A stretch of 64,000 nucleotides of DNA from positions 186,001 to 250,000 of the forward strand of contig CAJNDS010002352.1 in assembly GCA_905221605.1 (NCBI GenBank), given 5' to 3'. Below the pieces are notes generated by a model. That model had not been told where the DNA came from. It saw only the letters and a program-made list of their open reading frames with translations, and searched no databases. Within the stretch, counting starts at the first letter, position 1. Each line of letters begins with the position of its first letter. Shown here piece after piece: positions 44,303 through 55,763 of the stretch. The stretch is from Symbiodinium natans (taxonomy: Eukaryota > Sar > Dinophyceae > Suessiales > Symbiodiniaceae). The translations under genes were made by a program, and so were the position numbers.

Positions 44303-44781
44303 CCCGTCTGCGCGAGCTCATGGAGTCGAAGGCTGCTGGGGGCTGGGGGGAGGATTTAGAGGGTTGAGCGGTTTTGCGTTTAGGGTTCGGGGTTAGGGTT
44401 TAGGCTTTGCTGTTTATGATTGTCTTTTCTTTTTCTTTGTTCTTGCAGCATTACATTTCTTTCATCTAATTCTTGGCAGTTGTCTTCTTTTCTTTTCTTG
44501 TGCTCGTTTCGTTCACGTATAAAAGGGGCTTAGGGTTTAGGGTTTAGAGAGGGTATATGGGGTTTGAAGGGCTCAGGGCAAAGAGTCTTGAAGCGTGGAC
44601 ATGCCACCAGCATGCCCGAAAAAACCGTCAGGTTTGGAGTTTAGGCCGTACAGCCCCAAACTGCATGCCCTAAACCCCGCACCCCCAACCCTAAGGCCCT
44701 AACCCTATTGAAACTGAGCCCCAAGCCCTAAACCCTGTTTCTAAGGAGTGGCCGGACCCTGAACCCAAAAAAGGGCGTCAG
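44303..44781 (+). CDS. Three short exons
   Basis: 44303-44345 reads ARLRELMESKAAGGWGE. 44568-44632 reads GLRAKSLEAWTCHQHARKN. 44746-44781 is a 36-base exon (acceptor TTTCTAAG, donor GTGAGT, phase 0) reading EWPDPEPKKGRQ. The last is a very clean micro-exon. Confidence 0.55.
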
Positions 44782-44849
44782 GTGAGTTTCAACTGTATGT
44801 TTGAGCTCATCTTCTAGGGGTTTGGGCTTTAGGGTGTAGATGTAGGGTG

Positions 44850-45215
44850 TAGGGTGTATGGGGTTCAGGGTTCAAACTTTAAGATACAAGGTGTATAGGG
44901 TGTAGGGTGTGAGGTTTAGGATTTAGGGTTTAGGGTTTCGGGTTCAGGGTTTAGGGTTTCGGGTTCAGGGTTTAGGGTTTCGGGTTTCGGAAACCTGAAC
45001 CATGAAGCCGCGGCTCGCAGGCGCCTGTGGTCGTGCTCGACGTCTACTGCGCGCTGGCTCCGAAGGTCCACTTGCTAGGGTTTAGGGTTTATTGTTTAGG
45101 GTTTAGGGTTTAGGGTTTAGGGGTTAGGGTTTAGGGTTTAGGGTTTAGGGATTAGGGTTTACAGCAGTTTAGTGTTCAGGGTTTAGGGGTTTAGGGGGTC
45201 GATTAGGGTTTGGAG
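44850..45215. repeat. TTTAGGG/TGTAGGG arrays around an exon
   Basis: TGTAGGG variants at 44830-44915, TTTAGGG and TTCGGGTTCAGGG variants to 44990, and TTTAGGG at 45078-45215. The exon 45021-45078 sits between. Confidence 0.95.
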
Positions 45216-45417
45216 GGATTTGGGCTTGAGCTCCCACGCAAAGCCTGACTCCGAAGCCCTAAACCATCCTAAACCCATGAACCCTAAACCTTGAAACCCC
45301 AAACCCCTCAGCCTTAATTTCCGGTGATGAAGTGGTAACGTTTTCTTAGCAGGGCTGCCTTGGCTGTGAGGATCGCGCCAAGCGTCACAACCTGGGCCCT
45401 GTGGTGAAGGCGCCGGG
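45021..45417 (+). CDS. Two exons, unrecognised
   Basis: 45021 to about 45078 (acceptor GCTCGCAG) reads APVVVLDVYCALAPKVHLL. 45353-45417 (acceptor TTTCTTAGCAG) reads GCLGCEDRAKRHNLGPVVKA. The C-x2-C...H may be part of a zinc-binding knuckle; no family claimed. Confidence 0.55.
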
Positions 45418-45539
45418 GAGTTCTTTGTGGGTTTGTGGGTCTCAGGGTTTCTGTGGTAGCATCTTCTTGGTCATTTGTTTTTGGTGTGTGTGAGGCTTCC
45501 CATTAAATTAGTGGAAATACTAGTAGAAGTTTTCCTATG

Positions 45540-45790
45540 AAGATACGGAGGCAGCAGAAACATCTTCCAAAATCTAGAGGAAGTAGAGACCTTCCGTTTA
45601 AAATTTGAAGGAAGTCGAGGTTCATAGGGGAAATAGAGGCTTTCCAAAATGTACAGGAGATAGAGGTCTTCCGTTTAGGACATGGAGGTCCTGTTCAAAT
45701 ATGGAGAGAATGGAGGCTTTCCAAAATACAGAGGAAATAGAGGTCTTCCCTTCAAAGTATAAAGGGCTAGAGGTTGTCTTTCAAAGAAAG
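45540..45790. repeat. Degenerate minisatellite, GGAAATAGAGG unit
   Basis: About six diverged copies of GGAAATAGAGGTCTTCC with A/T-rich spacers, period about 37 bases. Followed by A-rich DNA to about 46250 with no gene. Confidence 0.75.
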
Positions 45791-46339
45791 AAGGATCAAC
45801 TCAGAAAAACAAATAAGTTCAAGACAGTAAAAGATAAGCAGAAAAGACCATTAAACAAAAGAAGCGAGCAGACAAGACGAGACGAGAAAAGACAGAATCA
45901 AATAAAACAAGCAGGGAATGAGAACGATAACCGTACATATCAATACTAATAGCAAGAAGAACAAGCATCCTAATATACTTGTTAATGTTTGTAATCATCG
46001 TTCTTAGTAATACGACAAATCAGAGTACCAAGGACAATAAGAAGATGAAAAAGAATACGATATTATGAGTATTAAGAGTAAGAAGAGCAGTAAGAGCAAT
46101 AAGAGCAACATGAGGCGTAAGAGGAATAAGAACGATACGAGTGATCATACTTGTCCTAGTCGCCATACTCATAGCAATCATTGTAAGATGTAGTAGTAGT
46201 CAGCACGCAAACAATGGTAGTATTAACAATGGAAACATTGGAGAGCAGCTGTAGGACTACTCGCAATATTTTTTGCAAGAATGAGAATAGCAGTTGTATC
46301 AAGACATATGCAGCAAAGCAGAAACATCATCGTCAATAG

Positions 46340-46505
46340 CTTGGCTGCTGAAGGCCGAGCTTTCATCGCTTCTTCGCCGCAGTCGCGAGAAAGGACAGGC
46401 GGTCCTCTTCCTGGTGGGCGGCGAACATCCCGCCGAGCTGGCGCAGAAAGTGTCGGGGGGCCTACTGGCCCTACTGTATGCAAGTCCGAAATCCCAAGCT
46501 GCAGG
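46340..46505 (+). CDS. Exon, unrecognised
   Basis: Reads AWLLKAELSSLLRRSREKGQ then AVLFLVGGEHPAELAQKVSG with strong bias. A competing frame at 46281-46664 is Ser/Arg rich and less likely. Confidence 0.5.
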
Positions 46506-46824
46506 GTATTGAGGGATCCTGACGGTTGCGAGACCAGTGCTTCAAAGTCGCACCTTGGTGCAGATTCGTCAGATGCCTTTGCGTGGCTTAGACTGACTCG
46601 TCAGATGCCTTTGCTACCTTCTGGAGGTACTTGCAGCCGCAGTTTACTTCTATTGGCGGCCTGATGTGTGGGTGCGCAGGGCAGGGGGGGTTGGGGGTGG
46701 GGGTGGCGAGGGCCCCAAACCACCCAAACGCTAAACCCTAAACCACTGAAGCCGTAAACCGCCTAAACCCTAAACCACTGAAACCCTAAACCTAAACCCC
46801 AATGAAACCGATGAAACCCAAACT

Positions 46825-47481
46825 TCCGGGTCAGGTACCTCCGCTGGAAGCCAAATGCCACCGCCCCCTGGGAGCCGCCGAAGCTGCAGGGCCAGCGGAG
46901 GGCCCCGGGGCCTTAATTCAGACAATTGGACAGGTTGAGAGTTTTGTGGTTTAGAAGCAGCTGAAGGGTTAGAGGTGGCCTTCTACAACGCAAACCCGAA
47001 AGCCCAAACCTCGCAGTGCTACGCCCCAAAGCCTAGAGCTTCAGATAGCTGACGGCTGGGGCGTTTCAAGGCCTTTAAGTTGGAGGTGTCCAAGGCCGCA
47101 CGGGATCAGAGGTTGAGGGTTTAGGAATTTCGGCTGCTAGGACCCCCAAAAATCCAGTGGTCCTTGAACCCCTAAGCCCTAAGGCTTAGGGTTTGGAGCT
47201 TAGTAAGCTCAAGCTCCTTGCTTGGATCCATCCTGTCTCGCTTCAAGGAGCATGAGAACCCTGGTTTTTGTTCACCTTCACCCGGACCTCCTACAAACCC
47301 CGACCTCCTACAAACCTAAAACTAACACCTCAACCCCAAACCCTAAACCCTAAACCCTAAACCCTAAGCCTTAAACCCTACACCCTAACCCCTAAACCCG
47401 CTGTTGAGGTCATCTTCGGCTTGCAGCTGCCCTGACCTGTCGTTCGACCGCTGCCTGTTTGGTGCTGAAAAGCCCAGCTAA
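46825..47481 (+). CDS. Exon candidates and a terminal exon
   Basis: 46825-46915 reads FRVRYLRWKPNATAPWEPPK. About 47235-47275 reads GSILSRFKEHENP. 47427-47481 (acceptor TTGCAG) reads CPDLSFDRCLFGAEKPS and TAA. Heptamer arrays lie between them (46720-46800, 47330-47400). Confidence 0.45.
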
Positions 47482-47489
47482 ATTCGATG

Positions 47490-49450
47490 CATACCCAGAT
47501 TGTTTGACCAAATTCGCTTCCTCAGCGGTACTTTGCGGCTGCTCCTTGTGCATATGGCAAAAGCCTACGCCCTAAACCCTGGCAATCCAAAGCGCCCAAG
47601 AGCCCCAATACCTGAAGCCCTAGCAACAAAAACCTGAATAAGGCCCTCACTCCTGGATCTCTCTCTTTTCTCATGCCTCGCTCTCGCTCTCGCGCCAAGC
47701 ACAGCGTAGACTTCAAGTCCATCGGAGACTAATTTGGGGTTGTTATACCCATGAGGGTCCCCAATTTTCGAGGAAACTCCCATTTAGTAAGATTTTGGTT
47801 ATCCCTACCCCTAAAAATGAATACAATGCAATCGCCGTGTTGTGCAGATTTTGGGGCGGGTTGGGGGTTCTCGGGGCTACTGGCAAAAACCTCCAAAGTT
47901 CGCAGAGTCAGCATGCCATGCCTTTGCCATTCGAGAATCTTGCCCCCTCTCCATGAAGCTCTCCTCCGGTTCCCTTCTCCCAGTGTTTCCCGTTTCCTTG
48001 TTAGCAGATGCGTGGGGAAGCGCGAGATTTTTTTTGCAGTGCCCTTGCCAGTTGCCCGTTCAACAGGAAGCCACATGTGCAGGAAGAGCCCAGCAGGTTG
48101 AATCTTTCCAATGGTTGCCATGCGGTAGTGTTTGCAACATGGAAGAGTCGCACCCTTTGTGCATAGCTGTGTGTTTTGTCTTCGTTGATCTTTGGCCACT
48201 ACCTGAGAAGACAAGTAAGTTCCACAGTCCTTGATCAGATTCGAGAAGGGTGCAGACAGAAATCAGTTTGGCCTGAGGCAAAGCGGCTGGACAATGCACG
48301 ACTTAAACTCAGCCTGCTTCAGGGATCAGAAGGTAAGGCTCTTGATTTGCGCTATTCGTACGATCCTAGAGACCTGATTCTCATGTCAGTAGCTCTGGGC
48401 CCATCAGCAGACCAGAGCAGGCCTGGATGTGCAAGATAGTCAAGGGCGCATGTGTATTTTCGCGAATTCTTGACCCTCGGCTGCCTGCCTACCTCATGTA
48501 ATGTCCTGGAATGTCAACCAGAAGAGCCTCCAAGACCAGCTCCTGAGACCACAGTGTTGTGTTCAACATGAGCAACACCGAACTCTAGAACATTTGCGTT
48601 TTTTGGCAGTTGCGGGGGCGGCGGTGGCGTTGGCGTCGGTGCGGTGGTGGGTGAAGGTGATGCCGGTGGTGTGTTGTTGATTGCGGTGGTGGCGATGGCA
48701 GTGCTGATGACGGGCGCCGGTGCTGCTCATCATTGCAGCTGCAGTCACATCGAACAGCCGAAGTCCCTGTCACAGTGCCATCTACCTATGCCCGGCCTGT
48801 TGTTACGTGCGAGCAGTGTAGGACAACTTGCAAGAAACTCCTGAAGCAGGACCCCTCCTCTTTGTCTCCTGGCCATCTTGCAGTGCGGTCTGCAATCCAC
48901 ATTGAGACCAGCAAATCTCAATGTGGCAGCTCGAGAGAAAAGGGAAGAATGCTGGTTCGACTTGCTCGTGGCCACCGGACTTCGAAGCAGCTTAAGCCTA
49001 GTTCCTCGCGCAGCTGCTCATGACTTCTGGGATTTTTGTGGGAGCTCTACTGACACGGTGATTGTTCCAATGTATTCGTCGCATGGGCAGCTAGGATGAT
49101 CTCTCCCCCCCTTTCCGGGGGTCCCCTTTACGGGGTATTCCGGGTGGTTCCCCTAAAGGGCCCCTAAAGTAAGAACGGCCCCCCTTTGGAAGTGAAAGTC
49201 CGGCACCCTTTGGACCAGGGCTCGGTCCCCGCGTCACTGGACGAAGCGGCGCTGTATCCCATGGGTCGGGGGCCTGGACTTTCCACACACGTCCTTGGCC
49301 TGAGCTCTCCACATCGTGGTCCCTTTTCGGGTCCCTCCGTAGGCGAGCCGGAAAAACTTAAGGGGAAGGGGCAGCCTATACCCCAGACCCTACAGCCAAA
49401 ACCTGCACTTCCAGTTTCTAGCGTTTTTTTGGGACCACTTCTCATGAGCT
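47490..49450. other. Repeat-poor region with competing frames
   Basis: Frames on both strands (minus 47729-48214; plus 47842-48234; plus 48176-48439 with KRLDNARLKLSLLQGSEGKA; plus 48733-49023). The 48176-48439 frame is the most protein-like. 49095-49175 is a G/C-run segment with palindromic CCCCTTTCCGGGGGTCCCC-like words. Nothing named. Confidence 0.3.
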
Positions 49451-49458
49451 GCTGAGGC

Positions 49459-49562
49459 CTCGAGAGCCGCTTCGCCTATCTCTTCGACTCGCCGCCCATT
49501 GGACGAACGCAAGCCGTTAAGTTTGTCAGGTTTGACGGCGCAGGCGTTGCTTTATGGGGCTT
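49459..49562 (+). CDS. Exon, unrecognised
   Basis: Reads SRFAYLFDSPPIGRTQAVKF then VRFDGAGVALWGF, running into the CCCTAAA array. Bias good; donor not identified. Confidence 0.55.
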
Positions 49563-49564
49563 CC

Positions 49565-49695
49565 CTAAACCCTAAACCCTAAACCCTAAACCCTAAACCC
49601 TAAACCCTAAACCCTAAACCCTAAACCCTAAACCCTAAACCCTAAACCCTAAACCCTAAACCCTAAACCCTAAACCCTAAACGCTAAACCCCGAA
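49565..49695. repeat. CCCTAAA array, about 18 perfect units
   Basis: The cleanest long run in the window, ending in one CGCTAAA variant. Confidence 0.98.
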
Positions 49696-50091
49696 ATTCT
49701 AGTGCAGAAGCAAGAGCCGAAGTCCTTATATAACGCCCGGCTTCAAGAACCGCCGCACACCTCTCACGGCCGGGAGCGCCTCGGCACTCGTACAACCCGA
49801 AGCCCTGGAACCCAAAAACAGGGTTTAGGGTTTAGGGTTTAGGGTAGAAACCCCAAGTTCCAAAACCCTAAAACCCTGAGCCCAGCCCCGAATGCCCATT
49901 GGGGCATGGGTTGTTGCAACCTTTCCCCTCCTCTGCAAGTTTTAGATGATGCCCCGCATCTTCTCCACTTCAGCGGAACAGCGTACACCCATTCAACCCT
50001 GAACCCTAAACCCTACGTTTTGAACCCCAAAGCCCTCAACCCTAAACCATAATGTTTGTGGGTTTCGGGTTTTAGAGCCGAGGACGCGGAG

Positions 50092-50671
50092 CCACGTCAC
50101 CACGGCCCTGGCCTCCCAGGCACAGGGAGCGGGGGTGTTAGGGGCTCGGGGTTTCAGAGTTTTTGGTTGTGGGATCAGAGAGTTTGGGCTTTGGGGTTTA
50201 GTGTTTCGCATCGAGGGGCTAAGAATGAGGGTGCAGGTATCAGTCCGCCGTACATTCGAGATCTGGATTGCTGCCTGGGCATGTGACGCACGCACAGAAT
50301 CTTTCCCCAAGCCGGGCACGCCTACAGGCGACTGCGGAGGATGATGCTGAACGCCTGAGAGCGCAGTGGGAGGCCGGCTGACGGGCAGAGCAGCGCGTCC
50401 ACATTTTCCTTGCAGTATTGCAGAGTGGGTTAAGGCCAAGACGTACAGCGAGCTGCAAGAACCTCACCCTGGTGGAGATACGATATGGAAGTCTAAGAAT
50501 CAAACCCCCATTTTGGAGATGTTGAAGTCAGAGTTCCCTTACGGGTGTCTTTTGCTACAGAGCTGCTTCTTCCGAAATGAGTTCCCAAAGGGAGGTAGCA
50601 CAATGCCCTGTCCTAAGCCCTTGAATCACCTCAAACACGATTGTGGCCCTGGTCTGAACACTTGTCGATAG
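50092..50671 (+). CDS. Exons including a stop at 50381 and a separate ORF
   Basis: 50092-50150 reads TRSHVTTALASQAQGAGV. 50328-50381 (acceptor GCCTACAG) reads ATAEDDAERLRAQWEAG and TGA, a good terminal exon. 50431-50671 (acceptor CCTTGCAG) reads IAEWVKAKTYSELQEPHPGG, later MLKSEFPYGCLLLQSCFF, and ends in TAG. The two stops mean either two genes or one wrong frame. Confidence 0.45.
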
Positions 50672-50769
50672 CCCTCTCGCCCCAGGCTCAAATCATGCCG
50701 AAACTCTAAACTCAAAACAACCTTCAGCTCAATTGGTTTGGGGTTGAGGAACCTCCGCCTGTGGCTTTA

Positions 50770-51046
50770 GTTTCGACGATGGCCAGACCAGGATGACGAC
50801 CTGGTCCAGTGGCAAAACCTCACGGAGGCAGCGCTTCCGATTCGACGTGGGGTTCGGGTTTCGGGTTCAGAGGTTTAGGATCTTAGTGGGGTTTGGGGCT
50901 TAGGCTGAAGGCTGTAGGGTTTTAACGGTGGGTTGGGAGATGAGATAGAAAGCCCAAAACTCAGCCACAACCCTTGCCCTAATCCCAGGTCGGACAGCAT
51001 GCGGCGGTTCATATCACGAAGGCTAGAAGAGGGCCAGCGGCGTTGA
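50770..51046 (+). CDS. Two 3' exons with stop
   Basis: About 50770-50848 reads RRWPDQDDDLVQWQNLTEAA. 50989-51046 (acceptor AATCCCAG) reads SDSMRRFISRRLEEGQRR and TGA. A short gene end; the function is unknown. Confidence 0.55.
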
Positions 51047-51231
51047 CTACCAAGCACCCAGCGCCTGCCTCGATTGCCTCTTTTCGCAACCCCAAGTCAA
51101 TCTTGACGTATCTTGTCGGTAACCCCAACCCAAACCCGAAACCCTAAACCCCAAAGCCCACACCCTTCGAAGCCAAGTGACCTTTGCTGAACCTTCAAAC
51201 CCCCCAAACCCTAAACCGCCCCGAAACTGAG

Positions 51232-51775
51232 ATGACCCTGGGAAGGCCTTGGAGCGATCCGAGGCGGAAACGGAGATGTGGCGCTGCAAGGCGGCCGCCT
51301 TCAGAGAATTGTTTTCTGGGGCTTCAAGGGAATTTAGGGTTTGAGGGTTTTAAGGGTGAGGTTTAAGACACCGCACAAATAACCTCTAGTCTAATTACTA
51401 CGTGCTCCCCCACGGCAGGTTCAGGGTGTCATTCGCGCTAGGCTAAAGGGCCGTTCAAGGTTTAGGGCAGTTTAGGGTTTATGTAGGCCGTTGGGCTTCT
51501 TTGTCTGTGTAGGTTGCACGTGTTGGGGTTGAAGAGCTCCCCCCAAAGCCGCAGCATTCCTCAACCCTGAACCCAAAACCCCAAACCTGAAACCTGACAT
51601 TTCAACCTCTTCCCCAGCGGGACCCTTGGAAGAGAAGGCAGCCGAGCTCGAGGACCTTCTCAGCATGCAGCGCCGTGGTCCCGGCATTTGGGGACTTCAC
51701 CCAAAGTGTGGCTGCTGGGTGTCGGCGTTCCAGAAAGGCCCACATGACACCACCGAAGAAAGGATGCTAATGTAG
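51232..51775 (+). CDS. Two exons, coiled-coil-like C-terminus
   Basis: 51232 to about 51331 (acceptor AACTGAG) reads DPGKALERSEAETEMWRCKA then AAFRELFSGASREF. 51618-51775 (acceptor TTCCCCAG) reads GPLEEKAAELEDLLSMQRRG, then IWGLHPKCGCWVSAFQKG and TAG. Heptad-like Leu/Glu spacing suggests a short coiled coil. Confidence 0.6.
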
Positions 51776-51879
51776 GGAAACTTGGGGCATGGGACTCATG
51801 GTCATGGAGTTCGGAGTCGTTTCGGGATGTGTAAGGACAAGTTCTTCAGGGGGTGTCCTGGACCGCGATTCATAGGTGG

Positions 51880-52345
51880 GCTTTGATGGTGCGCCTGCAG
51901 TGCCTCACTTCTTGCGAAGACTCTCGAAGGGCCAGGGCCCCCACGCCGGTGCAAGACCGCAACCCCAAACCTCACGCCCATGAACTCCGAATGCACTTCG
52001 AGGGTTTCCATGCCCGTCTCAGGCCAGATCTCAGAGGAGGCCCTGCGATCCCGCTGCACTGGGACTGGGACCCTGAACACTCGATCTGCGCCCCCGTCCA
52101 ACCCCAGAGAGTCGGGGGGGTTGCAATAGACCGGGGCAATGGTATCAATAGTAGCAGTAGTGGTCGATTGTAGTCGCAGTAAGAGTAGTAAGAGTAAGAG
52201 TAAGAGTAGCAATAGTAGCAAAAGTAGTTGTGACAGTAGTACAGTAAGTTGCAGCCATAGTGCTGATAGGGATAGTGCATACTAACCGCACAACAGCAGT
52301 AATAGTGATCATAGTAAGAATGGTACATAGGCACAAACATATCGA
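51880..52345. other. Candidate exons then AGT/AGC-rich microsatellite
   Basis: 51893-51955 reads VRLQCLTSCEDSRRARAPTP. 51978-52070 reads NSECTSRVSMPVSGQISEEA. 52140-52330 is an imperfect TAG/AGT/AAG repeat with false poly-Ser and poly-Leu frames. Minus frame 51802-52221 overlaps. Confidence 0.4.
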
Positions 52346-52817
52346 GTCAGAACGCAAAGAGGGACCCTCACACCTGGATGCTTGGGTCTGTTGGCTTTCC
52401 TCGGCGATCTCTTCCCCTTGACATCAGATGTCCAACTCATGCAGAGCAGGGTTCCGGGTTTTGGGGGTCTTAAGGGTTTAGTGGGTTCAGGGTTAAGGGT
52501 CTAGGGTTTAGGGTTTAGGGCTTATGGTTTAGGGTTTAGGGTGTAGCGCGGAACTTACAGGATGTTCCACCTACATTCTGTCAGGATTTTGTTTGCCTGG
52601 CCGGGTTTAAAGGTTTCGGGAGGAGATGGCGGGGCAGGTGCTACACCCTAAGCCCTAAATTCTACACCTCAAGCCTTAAATCTAGAACCTAGGCTTCTAG
52701 TCTGAACCACGCCCTGCAGACTCGGAACCGCTGAGCCCTAAACCCTGGCACCCCGCTTCCCGAACTTTTTCAGGGGTTTTCGGACATTTAGGGTTTAGGG
52801 TTTAGGGTTTGGGTTTT

Positions 52818-52915
52818 CGGGGCACTGCTCCCGTCTCAGCCTGGCGCCTCATCGGAACGGTTGGGCGCTGTTTCGAACGTGTCTTCGCCCGAGGCCGGGC
52901 CGGCACTTCCACAGG
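52818..52915 (+). CDS. Exon, Ser/Ala/Pro-rich
   Basis: Reads FGALLPSQPGASSERLGAVS then NVSSPEAGPALPQ. It begins right after a TTTAGGG array (52785-52810) and is followed by GGTTTAAAGG repeats. A piece near 53266-53330 (FIEAPGKSRKKSPRKLNP) may follow. Confidence 0.5.
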
Positions 52916-53383
52916 TTTAAAGGTTTGAGGGGCTTTGATGTGTTTCGGGGGTTTTAAAGGGTTAAGTCTTGGGGTTTGAGGGGGGTTTTCACGTGTTTCG
53001 GGGGTTTTCAAGGGGTTAGATCTCGGGGTTTGAGGGGTTTAAGGCTTCAGGGGTTTGAGGGTCGCGAGGTTTTCGGGTTGTGGGGGCCCCCAAACCGATC
53101 CAAAATATTAGACCCCCCCCCAGTTCGAAAAGCTGAGACCTCAACCTCCTCAGCCTCCCTCGCATAGCCTCTAGCTGGTAATAGCTGGCGCTGCAATTAG
53201 TTCTGGAGACCCCCAAGCGCCCTCGAACCCTGAAGCCCAATCCCTAAACCCCGCCTACGCGCCGTCCCAATTCATTGAAGCGCCAGGCAAAAGCCGCAAG
53301 AAAAGCCCCCGAAAGCTGAACCCTCGACCCTCGCGTCAACCTGCCGCCTCCTCCAACCTCCTTATTGTTGGTTCGTGGCAATG

Positions 53384-53453
53384 GGGGAATCAGGTATGTT
53401 ACGGTATGTTATATAATCCCTTAAAGGGTATATGCAGGACCCTAATTCCCTTA
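53384..53453. mobile_element. Palindromic element family 2, copy B
   Basis: GGGGGAATCAGGTATGTTAC through AATTCCCTTATT with the central palindrome CCCTTAAAGGG. Shares AATCCCTTAAAGGGTATAT with the 23.27-kb copy. Confidence 0.6.
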
Positions 53454-53482
53454 TTCTCTGCAAACCAACAGTAAGCTTCCAG

Positions 53483-53569
53483 GCAGATCGCGCGCCGGAG
53501 TGGCGTCGTGCGGGGCCCCGCGATGTTAGGGGGCTGCTTCAGGTGTCTCATGCAGTCTCAGGAAAGTAG
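53483..53569 (+). CDS. Terminal exon, 28 codons
   Basis: Acceptor AGCTTCCAG; reads ADRAPEWRRAGPRDVRGLLQ then VSHAVSGK and TAG. Good bias. From 53570 to 54270 I see heptamer arrays (53738-53775, 53885-53945) and no convincing exon. Confidence 0.55.
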   Translation, partial: ADRAPEWRRAGPRDVRGLLQVSHAVSGK

Positions 53570-54277
53570 GAACCTAGATTTTTCGGAAGTTAGGGTGATT
53601 GATGAGGCTTACGAACCCTGGGATAATTTAAGGGTGTTGAGGACTTAGGTTTTTTTGGAGGGGTCGTCGGCACTAAGGCGGTTGGGTCTATTTCCTGGCT
53701 GGCTTCCCTCACCTACTCCGCATTTTACAACCCATATACCTAAACCCTAAACCCTAAACCCTAAACCCTAAACCATATATCACCCTTGAAGGTGTGCTTA
53801 GGGGGCTTCGGGCCTGGGGGGTTTGAGTGGGTGGTTAATGCCGAAGCTCTCCGGGGCCTTGTTGCTTTCAGACCACGAACCCTAGTTAAACCCTAAACCC
53901 CAAACCCCAAACCCCAAACCCTAAAAAACCCCTAAAACCTAAACCCGACACCCTGAACCCTAGATTCCTAGGTAAAGTTTAGGGGGTTTGCTCTTGAAGC
54001 CTGAAGAACGAAGATCCATGACGACATAGGTAGGGCGTTAGGGCTCAAAGGGTTCAGGGTTTAGGATTTAGGGCTTGGTAGGTTGGGGTCTAGGGAGCTT
54101 AGGGGTCTTGATCGCCCGGACAAAAGGGCCCGTCGTGATGCGTGGAAGGTCTCCATTCCCCTGTTTTTGTCTCGAGGAGACCCTTGATTTTAAACCGTAA
54201 CCCTGAAGCCCGACTCTCTGAACCTATACCCCTAAGCCCTACATCCTAAACCCAAGCCTAATGGAGGATGCCTCGAT

Positions 54278-54468
54278 GTGAAGGCACCGGTGAATCTCTG
54301 CAGCCGAAGCCACAAGCCCCAAGTCCTCATACGGGTTCAAAAGGAAGCAGTCCTACCGACAGCTCTATTCGGCTCGAGTTCGTTTGCGCAGTCAGTGACA
54401 GACTGTGACGAGCGCAGACGCCCCACGACCTTGTGCGGCACTTACTTCTGCCCAGAAGTCAGAGAGTT
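54278..54468 (+). CDS. Exon, unrecognised
   Basis: Reads KAPVNLCSRSHKPQVLIRVQ, then EAVLPTALFGSSSFAQS, then LCGTYFCPEVREF, ending at a TTTAGGG array. About 60 codons, among the longer exons. Confidence 0.5.
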
Positions 54469-54717
54469 TTTAGGGTTTAGGGTTTAGGGTTCAAGCGTCG
54501 TATCGGAAGGTGTAATCAGAGAGTTGGCTTTGCAGGGTGAAGCTTTTGAGGACCACGATTGCAGCATGGGAGAATGAACATGGCAAGTCCAACCTCCCAA
54601 GTTCACAAGCCGCACAAAGCAATCCGAAAACCCCAACCCTAGAGCCCCCCGTGCCCGTCTTAAAAGGGTCCTCAACCCCCAGAACCCCAAGTCGTGGAGC
54701 CCGAGTTCCCAAGACCC

Positions 54718-54806
54718 TAAACCATAAACCCTAAACCCTAAACCCTAAACCCTAAACCCTAAACCCTAAACCCTAAACCCTGAACCCTGAACCCTGAACC
54801 CTAAAG
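54718..54806. repeat. CCCTAAA array
   Basis: About 12 units ending in CCCTGAA variants, upstream of the terminal exon at 54848. Confidence 0.95.
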
Positions 54807-54847
54807 CCCACAACCACGCCCTGGCAGGTGTTATGGGTTGCTTGCAG

Positions 54848-54922
54848 GCCTCTGGACATCAAGTGGAAAAGACTCCGCGTCAGAACATGCCTGAAGGCTG
54901 GAAGAGAGACCCGCAACACTAG
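54848..54922 (+). CDS. Terminal exon, 24 codons
   Basis: Acceptor TTGCTTGCAG; reads ASGHQVEKTPRQNMPEGWKR then DPQH and TAG. Immediately followed by a TTTAGGG array (54923-54990), which would then lie in the 3' UTR or just beyond. Confidence 0.55.
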   Translation, partial: ASGHQVEKTPRQNMPEGWKRDPQH

Positions 54923-55040
54923 GCTTAGGGTTTAGGGTTTAGGGTTTAGGGTTTAGGGTTTAGGGTTTAGGGTTTAGGGTTTAGGGCTTAGCCCTTCCCT
55001 AATGAAGTTCATGTGGTCTCCGGGAACCCTAAACCTTGGG

Positions 55041-55136
55041 ATGCTCCCCCCTTATACTAACAGTCCTTAATGGGGATGTTAGTACCCCCTATTTTAGTCC
55101 CTATCAACTAAGGACTGTTAGTAAAAGGGGGAACAT
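55041..55136. mobile_element. MITE-like hairpin element, copy B
   Basis: A 96-base inverted-repeat element. The left arm is ATGCTCCCCCCTTATACTAA then CAGTCCTTAATGGGGAT; the right arm ends AAGGACTGTTAGTAAAAGGG then GGAACAT. Closely matches 11837-11928, including the arms and the CTTGGG flank. Confidence 0.75.
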
Positions 55137-55559
55137 GCCACCCTACACCCGAAACCTGAATCCTAAGCCCTGAACCCTAAACCCTGCCCCATGAAACTTT
55201 CGGTGGTTTCCAGGAACCCTAAACCCCATGAATCCAAAACCCTGTGAACCCTAAACCCTGAGTCCTAATAACCCTCTTTCCTAAGCCGCCACCCTTGACC
55301 TTAAACCCCCTGCACGGCCCTTGCCCGGTTGGTGAGCTCCTTACTTGTTCCTCACAGGTTCTTAGTAGCGAATTAGAGAATCAAAAGCCTAAAGCTCAAA
55401 CCCTAAACCCCGGAACAGTTTGGGCGAAGGATACTGAAAGGCTTGTGGGTTGTTCTAAATTCGGTTCCCACTGGGGCTAACTTGAACGCAGAACCCTTGA
55501 GGTGTAGGGTTTAGGGCCAACGCACCCAAGTTTAGAGCCCCCCTTCCCCGGTCTGAGAG

Positions 55560-55763
55560 CAGAGACGGTCGATGATAGAGCTTGGAAGCGAAGAAGAAGG
55601 AGATCCCTCCACTTGAGACCCCTAAAGTCTGAAGTCTTGAGGCAGCCTTCCGTTCGCCTACAGGGTTTGGGGTTTAGGGTTTAGGGTTTAGGGTTTAGGG
55701 CAACAATTTCAGCAACCTGGCCATCCTCGATACCCTACAGTTGGTGGAGCAGGCAGTTGCAAG
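55560..55763 (+). CDS. Two exons around a TTTAGGG array
   Basis: About 55565-55665 reads VDDRAWKRRRRRSLHLRPLK. 55713-55763 (acceptor AATTTCAG, donor GTGATG) reads NLAILDTLQLVEQAVAR. The intron consists almost only of TTTAGGG copies (55668-55702), an exception to the C-rich-before-exon tendency. Confidence 0.55.
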
